Assembly (NCBI GenBank): GCA_020636135.1
Contig: JACJYK010000001.1
Span: 3,768,501-3,832,500, forward strand
Direction: 5' to 3'
Origin: Lewinellaceae bacterium
Lineage (GTDB): Bacteria > Bacteroidota > Bacteroidia > Chitinophagales > Saprospiraceae
DNA length: 64,000 nucleotides
The stretch's first letter is position 1. Every line of letters starts with the position of its first letter. The notes below the pieces were generated by a model. The model saw nothing but the letters and a program-made list of their open reading frames with translations, did not search any database and was not told the origin of the DNA. Below are positions 26,467 through 34,847 of the stretch, piece after piece. The translations under genes and the position numbers were made by a program.

Positions 26467-27351
26467 ATGAAAGTAGAATGGGTACGATCTTACCTGGGCC
26501 ATCAGGCCGCCGTCTATGCCTTGTTGCCTGGCCGGACGGCGGAAGAAGGATTTCTATCCGCCGGAGGAGAAGGCTGGATTGCCCGGTGGCTGGTGGGTAA
26601 AGATGATGGACACCTGGTAGGTAAGGCCGATACTTCCCTTTTCGGCCTGGCTCAGATGGATGACCGGCTGGCCGTAGGAGGCCTCGATGCACGACTATAC
26701 CTGATCGACGAACAAAATAATCAGGTACGGGCTCTCGAAAACCACCGCAAGGGTATTTACCGTTTGTACCGTAATGGTCCTGATCTCATCAGTCTGGGCG
26801 CGGACGGAAACCTGACCCGCTGGTCATCCCGGGAATGGTTGCCGGAATTCACCCTGAAAATTTCCCATCATGCGCTGCGCAGTTTCGCCCGGATGGACGA
26901 AGACAGTTTATGGGTAGGCTCCAGTGACGGAAATATTTACCTGGTCAACCTGTATAGCGGGCAGGTGTTACAGCAAATCAACGCACACGAACCCAGCGTC
27001 TTCAGCTTGGTCTATGATCCGGTACGCGAACTTCTGATCAGCGGTGGCCGCGACGCCCAGATCAAGCAGTGGGACGCCCGGACCGGGAGGCTCATCCAGG
27101 TTGTCCCGGCCCATTGGTACACCGTCAATGAATTGCTTTTACACCCGACCCAATCATTACTGGCATCTGCCAGCCGCGACCGCACCATCAAACTGTGGGA
27201 TCCCGTTTCTCTGGAACTGATCAAGGTGATCGAAACACCGAAGTTTCCCGGGCACATCCGGTCGGTCAATACGCTTGCCTGGCTGGATGAAGAAACACTT
27301 TTAAGTGGCGGCGATGACCGGAGTATTATTGAATGGAAGATCAGCTATTGA
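26467..27351 (+). CDS. cytoplasmic WD40 repeat protein
   Basis: A 294-residue beta-propeller made of about six to seven WD40 repeats with no signal peptide. The best repeats are LISGGRDAQIKQWDARTGRL and LLASASRDRTIKLWDPVSLE, and the last ends in DDRSIIEWKISY. Such proteins act as protein-interaction platforms; the partner is unknown. I chose the ATG at 26467 over the TTG at 26449. It is divergent from the S9 operon, and the small membrane protein gene follows 62 bases later. Confidence 0.87.
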   Translation: MKVEWVRSYLGHQAAVYALLPGRTAEEGFLSAGGEGWIARWLVGKDDGHLVGKADTSLFGLAQMDDRLAVGGLDARLYLIDEQNNQVRALENHRKGIYRLYRNGPDLISLGADGNLTRWSSREWLPEFTLKISHHALRSFARMDEDSLWVGSSDGNIYLVNLYSGQVLQQINAHEPSVFSLVYDPVRELLISGGRDAQIKQWDARTGRLIQVVPAHWYTVNELLLHPTQSLLASASRDRTIKLWDPVSLELIKVIETPKFPGHIRSVNTLAWLDEETLLSGGDDRSIIEWKISY

Positions 27352-27413
27352 ATGCCCGTTCCCTTTGAATCGCATGACGAATCCTAAATTGCATCGAAAT
27401 TGAAACAAAAGCC

Positions 27414-27692
27414 ATGACAACCAATACGACCAAAGCCATTTTTCTCGTCAGCCTGCTGAGTACCATCGTTGGAGGATACCTCTATCTGGAGGATGTCCCC
27501 GGGAGCCCTACCCTGCTGACCATCGGCGTACTGAGCCAATTGGTTTTCACCATATGGGCGCTGTATGAGATCTGGTCAAAATCCAATCTGGTCCAACTGG
27601 ACAAAATCGTCTGGACCGCTGCCTTTGTGGTGCTCAACGGCATTGCCGGGATCTTCTTTTATTTCGTGTACCGTGACAAGATGGTTGATTAG
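27414..27692 (+). CDS. small three-helix membrane protein
   Basis: A 92-residue protein with three predicted membrane helices (AIFLVSLLSTIVGGYLYL, LLTIGVLSQLVFTIWALYEI, IVWTAAFVVLNGIAGIFFYF) and a short charged tail (VYRDKMVD). The last helix and tail resemble the PLDc_N-type small membrane proteins common in Bacteroidota, but the match is from memory. Function unknown. Confidence 0.65.
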   Translation: MTTNTTKAIFLVSLLSTIVGGYLYLEDVPGSPTLLTIGVLSQLVFTIWALYEIWSKSNLVQLDKIVWTAAFVVLNGIAGIFFYFVYRDKMVD

Positions 27693-27741
27693 ACGGGAGA
27701 TTTGAGACGGGAGATTTGAGATTTCAGATTTGAGATTTCAG
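27693..27741. repeat. tandem heptamer repeat, seven units
   Basis: Seven consecutive 7-base units immediately after the stop codon of the preceding gene: ACGGGAG, ATTTGAG, ACGGGAG, ATTTGAG, ATTTCAG, ATTTGAG, ATTTCAG. It is followed by looser G/T-rich repeats (TTTGGGG twice near 27768). Probably a replication-slippage microsatellite. Confidence 0.8.
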
Positions 27742-27890
27742 ATGGTTGGTGTTAGATGTTAGTTGTTTGGGGTTTGGGGTTAGATGATAGCAAATCGACG
27801 ATATTTCACTCATCACAACGGAAACACGTCAATACTTAAACGACACTGCTGCTACTTATGAAGCCTCTGCTTACTTTTGTCACTTTTCAT

Positions 27891-27898
27891 TACATTTG
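27891..27898 (+). promoter_or_regulatory. candidate -7 element for the glycosyltransferase gene
   Basis: TACATTTG, matching TAnnTTTG and followed by CC as in other strong examples in this window, 16 bases before the ATG at 27915. No good -33 at a 19-21 base spacing. Confidence 0.4.
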
Positions 27899-27914
27899 CC
27901 GATAATATGTAATC

Positions 27915-28880
27915 ATGGACCATCCAGCGATTTCCTTAGTGATTCCACTCCTCAATGAAGCCGAGTCCCTGCCGGAACTCGAAGCCTGGATCCGCAAGGT
28001 TGCCGAAGCCCACGGATTGACCTATGAGATCATTTTTATCGACGACGGCAGCACCGATGGCTCGTGGGAGGTCATCCAGCAATTGGCCAGGAAAAATGCT
28101 GCAGTCCGCGCCATTCGTTTCCGCCGCAATTACGGGAAATCAGCAGCCCTGAACACTGCCTTTCAGGCTACCACCGGAGATGTGGTGATCACCATGGACG
28201 CTGACCTGCAGGATAGTCCGGATGAAATACCCGAACTATACCGTATGATCACCGAGGATGGCTGGGATCTTGTATCGGGCTGGAAGAAAAAGCGGTACGA
28301 TCCCCTTTCCAAAACCATACCGACCAAGATCTACAATGCCGTCGTTCGCAGGATGAGTGGACTCAAACTGCATGACTTCAACTGCGGCCTGAAAGCCTAT
28401 CGCAGCGAGGTCGTGAAAAGCATTGAAGTGTACGGAGAAATGCACCGCTACATTCCAGTCATGGCTAAATGGGCCGGTTTCAAAAAAATAGGTGAGAAAG
28501 TCGTTCAGCATCAGGCCCGGAAATACGGGACAAGCAAGTTTGGTTTGTCGCGATTCATCAATGGTCCTTTGGATCTGATCTCCATCATTTTCGTCAGCCG
28601 TTTTGGAAAACGACCGATGCATTTGTTCGGCATGCTGGGATTTTTGTTTTTCATCATCGGTTTCTGCATCCTGCTGTATCTAAGCATATCCAAGATCTTC
28701 TGGGACACCACGCACATTGCCGACCGGCCGTTATTTTATCTGGGTATCCTGGTGCTGATCGTCGGCTCCCAGTTATTTCTTACCGGCTTTCTGGCAGAAC
28801 TGATTACCCGCAATGCATCACAACGCAATGTTTATCTCATCTCCGAGAAACTCCGGGTGACGAACGAAATGAACGCCTGA
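27915..28880 (+). CDS. DPM1/GtrB-like membrane glycosyltransferase (GT2)
   Basis: A 321-residue family 2 glycosyltransferase that probably transfers a sugar from a nucleotide donor to undecaprenyl phosphate at the inner membrane. The N-terminal GT-A domain has ISLVIPLLNEAESLPELE, IDDGSTDGSWEVI and the metal-binding MDADLQDSPDEIPEL. Two C-terminal membrane helices (FGMLGFLFFIIGFCILLYL and LFYLGILVLIVGSQLFLTGF) anchor it, as in GtrB and related dolichol-phosphate mannosyltransferase homologues. The HAD phosphatase gene follows 48 bases downstream. Confidence 0.9.
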   Translation: MDHPAISLVIPLLNEAESLPELEAWIRKVAEAHGLTYEIIFIDDGSTDGSWEVIQQLARKNAAVRAIRFRRNYGKSAALNTAFQATTGDVVITMDADLQDSPDEIPELYRMITEDGWDLVSGWKKKRYDPLSKTIPTKIYNAVVRRMSGLKLHDFNCGLKAYRSEVVKSIEVYGEMHRYIPVMAKWAGFKKIGEKVVQHQARKYGTSKFGLSRFINGPLDLISIIFVSRFGKRPMHLFGMLGFLFFIIGFCILLYLSISKIFWDTTHIADRPLFYLGILVLIVGSQLFLTGFLAELITRNASQRNVYLISEKLRVTNEMNA

Positions 28881-28928
28881 CTTTTGTATCATAATCAATA
28901 ACTTGCGATCTGGCCAAGTTGAACTGGA

Positions 28929-30014
28929 ATGCATTTGAAGTCATCCCTGCCTGACACACTCTTTTTATGGTTGGAACCCGGAGATAAGCCCATGCTGCCA
29001 ACTTCCCTGGTCAGTCATTTAAAGACCGTAGTGCTCAACGGACCTGGAGTTGCAAAATACCGATCTTCCCTGCCCCAGCAGTATCCTTCCATCACGTGGA
29101 AGGTGCTGGCCACCGACCCGGTCGAAAGAAATTTCACATCCGACACACCCCGTTATATCTGGTGGTACCGGCCACACCTGGCCACGTATCACTGGGATCC
29201 CTACATCTTTTACCAATTGACGGACGGTCTGCATGCTGACCTGACCCTCGCTGTCGAAGAGGTTCCTGGTGAAATGCCTCATATCGCACTTAATCCATTT
29301 AACCGGTTAGTTCCGGACTCAAGTCATTTTAATGGCTGGCAGATCCTCCGCCTCGGCCTGATCTCGAAAGATCTGGTGAAAAGCCACCAGTCCGTATTGA
29401 TGAGCCAGGAACTTTCAACTTCATGGCCGGCAACCTGGGATGTCGCCGGATTACCCCAGCGCAGTTTAAATCCCATTTACGATAAAAGTGCTGTATTCAT
29501 TGACCGCGATGGCGTCCTGAACCACCGGCTGCCCGGTGATTATGTCAAAAAGCCAGAAGAATTTGAATGGTTGCCTAATACCTGGAAAGCGGTCCGACGT
29601 TTGAGTACGCGCTTTGATTATTTGTTCATTGTCACGAATCAGCAGGGCGTCGGAAAAGGATTGATGTCCGGAGCCGACCTCGATGTTATCCATATGCAAA
29701 TGCTGGAGGAATTACAGAATTCCAAGGCAAGGGTTGACGGTATTTATCAATGTATTGGTCTTAGTTTCGAAAATCCACCCTGCCGCAAACCCAATACAGG
29801 CATGGCCTGGGAAGCAAAGGAAGCATTCCCGGATTTCAGCTGGTCCAGGTCCTGGATGGCCGGAGATACCCTCTCGGACCTAACTTTCGGCTTACGGTTG
29901 GGTATGCGCGTTGGCGCCATCATGGATCATGCCAATAGCGGGGAAGCCTTGCTGGCAGACCGTGTATGCCCGGACCTGTATGCTTTCGCCCGTTCATTTA
30001 AGAGCAACGGATAG
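28929..30014 (+). CDS. HAD-IIIA phosphatase (GmhB/HisB-like) with unknown N-terminal half
   Basis: A 361-residue protein. The C-terminal half (about residues 185-355) is a HAD phosphatase of the histidinol-phosphate / heptose-bisphosphate group: AVFIDRDGVLNHRLPGDYV, IVTNQQGVGKGLMS, CRKPNTGMAWEAK and MAGDTLSDLTFGL. The zinc-loop cysteines of GmhB are only partly present. The N-terminal ~180 residues (TLFLWLEPGDKPMLP, RYIWWYRPHLATYHWDP) match nothing I know and are absent from normal ~180-residue GmhB proteins. Proximity to a membrane glycosyltransferase hints at sugar-phosphate chemistry. Confidence 0.75.
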   Translation: MHLKSSLPDTLFLWLEPGDKPMLPTSLVSHLKTVVLNGPGVAKYRSSLPQQYPSITWKVLATDPVERNFTSDTPRYIWWYRPHLATYHWDPYIFYQLTDGLHADLTLAVEEVPGEMPHIALNPFNRLVPDSSHFNGWQILRLGLISKDLVKSHQSVLMSQELSTSWPATWDVAGLPQRSLNPIYDKSAVFIDRDGVLNHRLPGDYVKKPEEFEWLPNTWKAVRRLSTRFDYLFIVTNQQGVGKGLMSGADLDVIHMQMLEELQNSKARVDGIYQCIGLSFENPPCRKPNTGMAWEAKEAFPDFSWSRSWMAGDTLSDLTFGLRLGMRVGAIMDHANSGEALLADRVCPDLYAFARSFKSNG

Positions 30015-30082
30015 CTTCCATTTAGGAAACTCAATTTCTTCAGAACCCATGGTCGGGGAATTGGCTGGCAACCCTATTTATG

Positions 30083-30102
30083 CGAAGCATTCCAATGCTT
30101 CG
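30083..30102. repeat. perfect 8-bp inverted repeat before queE
   Basis: CGAAGCAT, loop TCCA, ATGCTTCG. It lies 10 bases upstream of the candidate queE -7 element, over the -33 region, and 69 bases after the HAD gene stop. It has no T-run, so an operator is at least as likely as a terminator. Confidence 0.55.
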
Positions 30103-30112
30103 TGACTTCTTG

Positions 30113-30120
30113 TAAATTTG
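30113..30120 (+). promoter_or_regulatory. candidate -7 element for queE
   Basis: TAAATTTG followed by CC, an exact TAnnTTTG match 18 bases before the ATG at 30139. The -33 region is occupied by the inverted repeat at 30083-30102 and lacks a TTTG. Confidence 0.45.
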
Positions 30121-30138
30121 CCCCCGTCAAACGAGCGC

Positions 30139-30768
30139 ATGACTTATTCGATCAAAGAGATTTATTATACCCTGCAAGGTGAAGGAGCCCAAACCGGCAG
30201 GCCGGCAGTATTCTGCCGATTCGCCGGATGCAATCTCTGGAGCGGCCGCCAGGAAGACCGTGAAAAAGCCATATGCCGTTTTTGCGATACCGATTTCTGG
30301 GGTACGGATGGGGTGCGGGGTGGCAAGTACAAGGCTCAAAAACTGGCATCGGTCATTGCCGGCCTCTGGCCGGTAGGACAACCCAACCGGTACGTCGTCT
30401 GTACCGGTGGCGAACCATTGTTGCAGTTGGATGCCGAGTTAATCGAAGCATTGCATGCTGAACAATTTGAAGTGGCGATTGAAACCAATGGGACCGTCCC
30501 GGTTCCGGAAGGGGTCGATTGGGTCTGTGTAAGCCCCAAAGCCGGCAGCGAACTGGTCGTCAGGCAGGGTAACGAACTCAAGCTCGTTTACCCGCAGCCG
30601 GGCGCTGAGCCTGAGCGCTTTGCCTATCTTGATTTCGATACCTTTTATCTTCAACCCATGGACAGCGCCCGGCGCGATGCCAATACACAGGCAGCCATTC
30701 GATATTGCAGTGAGCATCCCCAGTGGCGATTGAGCATCCAGACGCACAAGTATTTAGGCATAGACTAA
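30139..30768 (+). CDS. queE: 7-carboxy-7-deazaguanine synthase
   Basis: A 209-residue radical SAM enzyme converting 6-carboxy-tetrahydropterin to 7-carboxy-7-deazaguanine in queuosine biosynthesis. The iron-sulfur cluster cysteines are C31, C46 and C49 in a CX14CX2C arrangement (FAGCNLWSG ... AICRFCDTDF), the expanded form known from Burkholderia QueE rather than CX3CX2C. Other hallmarks are YYTLQGEGAQTGRPAVF, VCTGGEPLLQLD, IETNGTVPVPEG and VSPKAGSELV. I start at 30139 because this gives the usual MTYSIKEIYYTLQGEG start. It is monocistronic here, with a hairpin terminator behind it. Confidence 0.94.
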   Translation: MTYSIKEIYYTLQGEGAQTGRPAVFCRFAGCNLWSGRQEDREKAICRFCDTDFWGTDGVRGGKYKAQKLASVIAGLWPVGQPNRYVVCTGGEPLLQLDAELIEALHAEQFEVAIETNGTVPVPEGVDWVCVSPKAGSELVVRQGNELKLVYPQPGAEPERFAYLDFDTFYLQPMDSARRDANTQAAIRYCSEHPQWRLSIQTHKYLGID

Positions 30769-30791
30769 ATTATTCCCTTATTTTACGAATG

Positions 30792-30814
30792 GTTGAATTG
30801 AGGATTCAACTTTT
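30792..30814 (+). terminator. likely rho-independent terminator after queE
   Basis: A 7-bp perfect stem (GTTGAAT, loop TGAGG, ATTCAAC) followed by TTTT, starting 23 bases after the queE stop. The stem is AT-rich, so termination strength is uncertain. Confidence 0.6.
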
Positions 30815-30836
30815 ACACATTATTAAAGAACACAAT

Positions 30837-32288
30837 ATGTCTAACACCTTTAAACTTCTTCTCTTCACCCTATTTATAGCCGGCTTACCAAAGGCAGGTC
30901 AAAGTCAAAAGCTGATCGAGGCGGTACAATTGCAGCATTCCAGCGCTGCAGAGATCAATATCCTGATCCAGCTTACCGGCGATACCACCAGAGCCTTATA
31001 CGGTGTTACCTCGTACGCCATACGCTACAGCACCACCAATGCACAGGGTATGCCGGATACTGCCAGCGGGTTTGTAGCATTTCCGGATGCCGGCGAAGTT
31101 GCCTATCCCGTTCTTTTTTATCAGCATGGCACTGCGTCCAGCCGGCAGGATGTGCCTTCGCGCAACAGTGGAGAAGCGCTCCTGGCAACCATAGCCTCGT
31201 CATTGGGATACATCACCATTGCGGCAGATTATCAGGGACTGGGTGACTCGCGGGGCTTTCACCCCTATCTGCATGCCCGGTCCGAAGCCAGCTATGCCAG
31301 GGATTTATTCCTGTCCATCCTGCCCTTCATGGAACAAGAGTCGGTGAAGGCTAATCATCAGGTATTCATTACCGGCTATTCGCAGGGAGGTCATGCTGCC
31401 ATGGCCTTGCACCGCGACTTACAGGAGGATCCGTTGCCCGAATCCTACGAGGTGATAGCGGCGGCTCCTATGTCCGGGCCCTATTCCGTTTCGGGCGAGA
31501 TGCTCCGGCGGGTGATGAGCCAGGAACCCTACAATTATCCCGGCTATGCTATCTATACCCTGCTCGGGTACAACGCTGTCTACCACCTGTACGACAGCCT
31601 GCCCCAGGTGTTAAAAGCGCCATACATCCCGGCTGCACAGGCATTTGCCCGGGAAGAAATCAACATGAACAATCTGCACCAGCAATTATTGACCATCCTG
31701 ATGCAGGAAACTGGGTCCACCGTAGCTGCAGACCTGTTTCAAGACTCCATCATCAGTGGTTTGCATGAGCCCGATAATCCGTTCCTCCTTGCCCTGGAAG
31801 CCAATGACACGTATGATTGGGCGCCGGATGTACCCACCCGGTTGGTGTATTGCATGAACGACGATCAGGTGATCTATACCAATGCATTGCTGGCTGACTC
31901 GGTGATGCAGTCCAATGGAGCCAGTGACGTAGCAGCAATCGATGTCTACCCGGAAGGTGACCATGGCGCCTGCGTATTGCCCGCAGTGAAGTACACGATA
32001 GACTTCTTCAATCAGTATCGTGAGACATCTTCACGCTATGAAACATTCTGGGATCAGGGCACCATCTACCCCAATCCGGCTCAAAGAGCTGTTACCCTGA
32101 CCGGATTGCCGATGGGAAGTGTTTTAACCCTGCACAATGGGTTAGGTCAGGAGATCCTGCACCAGGCAATACCAGGTGATCGCATACAGCTCCAATTGCC
32201 GGAATTATCCAATGGGGTTTATTGGATAACCATTGCAGGCCACCAGGGTCAGGCCACTAAAAAGCTCCTGATCATGCAAAATCCATGA
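30837..32288 (+). CDS. exported alpha/beta hydrolase with T9SS sorting domain
   Basis: A 483-residue secreted lipase/esterase-like hydrolase. A signal peptide (LLLFTLFIAGLPKAGQSQ) is followed by an alpha/beta hydrolase domain with VLFYQHGTASSRQDVP, IAADYQGLGDS, the nucleophile elbow GYSQGGHAAM, the acid in CMNDDQVIY and the histidine in EGDHGAC. The last ~75 residues are a Por/type IX secretion C-terminal domain (TIYPNPAQRAVTLTGL, SNGVYWITIAGHQGQATKKL), so it is expected to cross the outer membrane. I chose the ATG at 30837; longer in-frame starts overlap queE. Substrate unknown. Confidence 0.88.
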   Translation: MSNTFKLLLFTLFIAGLPKAGQSQKLIEAVQLQHSSAAEINILIQLTGDTTRALYGVTSYAIRYSTTNAQGMPDTASGFVAFPDAGEVAYPVLFYQHGTASSRQDVPSRNSGEALLATIASSLGYITIAADYQGLGDSRGFHPYLHARSEASYARDLFLSILPFMEQESVKANHQVFITGYSQGGHAAMALHRDLQEDPLPESYEVIAAAPMSGPYSVSGEMLRRVMSQEPYNYPGYAIYTLLGYNAVYHLYDSLPQVLKAPYIPAAQAFAREEINMNNLHQQLLTILMQETGSTVAADLFQDSIISGLHEPDNPFLLALEANDTYDWAPDVPTRLVYCMNDDQVIYTNALLADSVMQSNGASDVAAIDVYPEGDHGACVLPAVKYTIDFFNQYRETSSRYETFWDQGTIYPNPAQRAVTLTGLPMGSVLTLHNGLGQEILHQAIPGDRIQLQLPELSNGVYWITIAGHQGQATKKLLIMQNP

Positions 32289-32668
32289 CCATAAGGATCA
32301 TGAATTATAGCAATGCCATAATGCAACCTGAAGCCGAATAAAATTCCCGGTTGCCGGAATGAACTCCTGGCAGCAATTCTTAAGATGGAGTGGATATCCC
32401 CACGAATTCCGGGGCTAGAATTGCATCCTATTCTTCGTTGAAGGGCTTCTCATTTGACCCACTTGGCTCCTGTTTGAAGAAATTTTCAAGAACTCTGATA
32501 TCGAAGAAAAACAATCCATTCCGTTCGTCGATTTTCCAATTTTGCAATCTGCAATTTTCTTAAATTTCTTTAGGTATTTCAGAGTATCCCTTCAGGTGAT
32601 TAAGACTACTGTCAGAACCATCCATAAAGGATATAACCTGACCTAAATGATCACCAAATAAACCAAAT
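32289..32668. other. intergenic region, nothing identified
   Basis: 380 bases without a credible gene. It has an AT-rich stretch around 32540-32580 with short direct repeats of TTTGCAATCTGCAATTTTC type. It should contain the promoter of the SnoaL-like gene, but no TAnnTTTG motif is evident. Confidence 0.4.
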
Positions 32669-33115
32669 ATGAATGCAAACCTCTTTGCCGGTCTATCCAT
32701 CCTCTGTACGGTTATGGTCAATGTGCAACAAATGGATGCACAAGCCGAATCGATCGATTCGATGCTTATCCACCGTGAAATCACGAAATGGGAAGGACTG
32801 AAAACCGCCAATTTTGACCTTCACCCGGAATGGTTCATTGCAGAATTGACATCCATTGGTTATTTGCCTGACGGCAGCGTCTACAAATCGGGTGAAGAAC
32901 AGACTCACGAATCCGGTTCATTACTTGAGCCTGAAAAGTATCCGCCTGCAGACTTCAAACTTTCCAGCTTCAAGGTCATCCATGCCGGCCCGCAAGTCTG
33001 TATTGTTACTTACCAGGCAGATGGTCCCCTCCAGCTCTATGCCACCACCGTCTGGCAGCTGATGGATGATGAATGGAAGACCATCTTCTATCAGGCTACC
33101 CGGTATAAGATGTAA
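32669..33115 (+). CDS. exported SnoaL/DUF4440-like protein
   Basis: A 148-residue protein with a signal peptide (LFAGLSILCTVMVNVQQMDAQ) and an NTF2-like fold: an N-terminal helix (IDSMLIHREITKWEGLK), then FDLHPEWFIAELTSIGYLPD and a beta-sheet ending CIVTYQADGPLQLYATTVWQ, LMDDEWKTIFYQATRYK. This is the pattern of DUF4440/SnoaL-like proteins, which bind small ligands; catalysis is unproven. It ends at a hairpin terminator. Confidence 0.72.
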   Translation: MNANLFAGLSILCTVMVNVQQMDAQAESIDSMLIHREITKWEGLKTANFDLHPEWFIAELTSIGYLPDGSVYKSGEEQTHESGSLLEPEKYPPADFKLSSFKVIHAGPQVCIVTYQADGPLQLYATTVWQLMDDEWKTIFYQATRYKM

Positions 33116-33194
33116 AAGGTTAGTCAATAACAGGTACTACATCCTGACCAAGGTTTCCTGTGGCAGTGGGGATTGGTATGCGGGTAACAGTCCG

Positions 33195-33222
33195 GACCGG
33201 CGGAAAGGCCGCCAGTCTTTTT
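33195..33222 (+). terminator. rho-independent terminator after the SnoaL-like gene
   Basis: GC-rich stem GGCGG / CCGCC with loop AAAGG, extended by GAC / GTC around one mismatch, then TTTTT. It lies 50 bases before the sulfatase start. Confidence 0.7.
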
Positions 33223-33271
33223 AAAATTCATGTTATCTTACTGCTGCCAATCAACTGTTATTAGTCCGTAC

Positions 33272-34840
33272 ATGAATCATCGACCGACTCTTGCCTTACC
33301 GCTCGTATTTATAGTGGCTGCATCCTGTTTGCTCATCAGTAGCTGTGGAAAACCGGAGAAGAAGAAACCGAATGTGCTATTCATTTCCATCGATGACTTA
33401 AGACCGGATATAGGTGTTTACGACAACCCATTGATTCATACTCCCAATCTGGATGCCCTGGCAGCCGATGGCATGGTTTTTCGGCAGGCTTACTGCCAGG
33501 CAGCGGTCTGTGCGCCTTCCCGGGCCAGCCTGATGACCGGTTTACGCCCCGACTCCACCCGGGTATGGCACCTGGGTGATAAATTCAGGGAACTCCACCC
33601 GGATATCGTTACCATGCCGCAATATTTCCACCAGTTCGGTTACCATACGGTGAACATCGGTAAGATATTCCACAACTACATGCCGGATTCTATTTCCTGG
33701 GATGAGCCGGATCTGCGTCCCGCCCAATTTGCCCGACCGGAGTGGCTGAAGCGTGATGGGGAAACGTTTTACGTAAACGAAGAAACGCAACGCAAACAAA
33801 AAATCAAGCGGGACTCACTCGTCCAGATACGGCCCAATTATTACGCCGACGGATACAACAACGGCCCTGCCTGGGAAGCCGAGGATGTCGATGACACCCT
33901 GTATTACGATGGGGCCCAGGCTGTGCTGGCGATGCGCACCCTGGACCGGCTGGCTAAACAAGACCAGCCTTTTTATCTGGGTATGGGATTCTTCCGGCCG
34001 CACCTCCCTTTTGCTGCGCCGAAAAAATACTGGGATTTGTACGATCGCAATGCCATTCCCCTGGCAACCAATCCATTCATCCCCGAGAATGCGCCAGTGA
34101 TGTCGATGAATTCGATGTACGAGCTGCGGGTATATGACGGTTTCTCTTACCTCATACACCCTTCCGTATCCAATATTTCCGAAGACACCGCCCGCACTTT
34201 GAAGCACGGTTACTATGCCAGTGTCAGCTATGTGGATGCCCAGGTGGGTAAACTGATCCAGAAGTTAAAAGACCTGGGTATTTACGACAATACCATCATC
34301 ATCGTGTGGGGTGATCACGGGTGGAAACTCGGTGAGCATCACTCCTGGTGCAAGCAGACCAATTATGCCGTGGATCTCCAGGTTCCGCTTATCCTGGCGA
34401 GCCCGGATCAGCCTAACCGGGGCAAGCAAACCTTTGCCCTTACCGAGCTCGTGGATTTATTTCCTTCGCTTTGTGATCTGGCCGGCATTCCCAAACCTGG
34501 CTACCTGGAAGGAACCAGTTTCGTTCCTTTATTGGAGAATCCCGATCAGCCCTGGAAGGACGCCGTTTTCAGCCAGTTCCACCGCCGGCCACGCATATCA
34601 CCGGACGGAGGGCGCTACATGGGCTATTCCATCAAAACCAAAGACCACCACTACATCGAGTGGTACCAATGGAATGCGGAAACCGGTATGCGGGGTGATT
34701 CGGTCACCTGTGAATTGTACGATAGCGTGGAAGATCCGAACGAAAACGTAAACATAGCCATGAAACAACCCGCGCTTGCAGCCCGGATATCCAGAGAATT
34801 AAAAGCCGGATGGCATGGATGGAATATCCCTACACAATAA
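33272..34840 (+). CDS. lipoprotein sulfatase, iduronate-2-sulfatase-like
   Basis: A 522-residue type I sulfatase, predicted lipoprotein (signal with lipobox LISSC). The formylglycine precursor is C80 in CAPSRAS. Other hallmarks are PNVLFISIDDLRPDIGVY, HTPNLDALAADGMVFRQAY, IGKIFHNYMPDSISWDEP, FYLGMGFFRPHLPFAAPKKY and WGDHGWKLGEHHSWCK, which place it in the iduronate-2-sulfatase-like group (sulfated-polysaccharide exo-sulfatases). The ATG at 33272 gives a correct lipoprotein signal; the earlier start at 33230 does not. The alpha/beta hydrolase gene starts 7 bases after the stop, suggesting co-transcription. Confidence 0.92.
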   Translation: MNHRPTLALPLVFIVAASCLLISSCGKPEKKKPNVLFISIDDLRPDIGVYDNPLIHTPNLDALAADGMVFRQAYCQAAVCAPSRASLMTGLRPDSTRVWHLGDKFRELHPDIVTMPQYFHQFGYHTVNIGKIFHNYMPDSISWDEPDLRPAQFARPEWLKRDGETFYVNEETQRKQKIKRDSLVQIRPNYYADGYNNGPAWEAEDVDDTLYYDGAQAVLAMRTLDRLAKQDQPFYLGMGFFRPHLPFAAPKKYWDLYDRNAIPLATNPFIPENAPVMSMNSMYELRVYDGFSYLIHPSVSNISEDTARTLKHGYYASVSYVDAQVGKLIQKLKDLGIYDNTIIIVWGDHGWKLGEHHSWCKQTNYAVDLQVPLILASPDQPNRGKQTFALTELVDLFPSLCDLAGIPKPGYLEGTSFVPLLENPDQPWKDAVFSQFHRRPRISPDGGRYMGYSIKTKDHHYIEWYQWNAETGMRGDSVTCELYDSVEDPNENVNIAMKQPALAARISRELKAGWHGWNIPTQ

Positions 34841-34847
34841 GCTGCCT

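Noticed and set aside
27693..27741. CRISPR-like array
   Set aside because: Units are 7 bases with no spacers; this is a tandem microsatellite.
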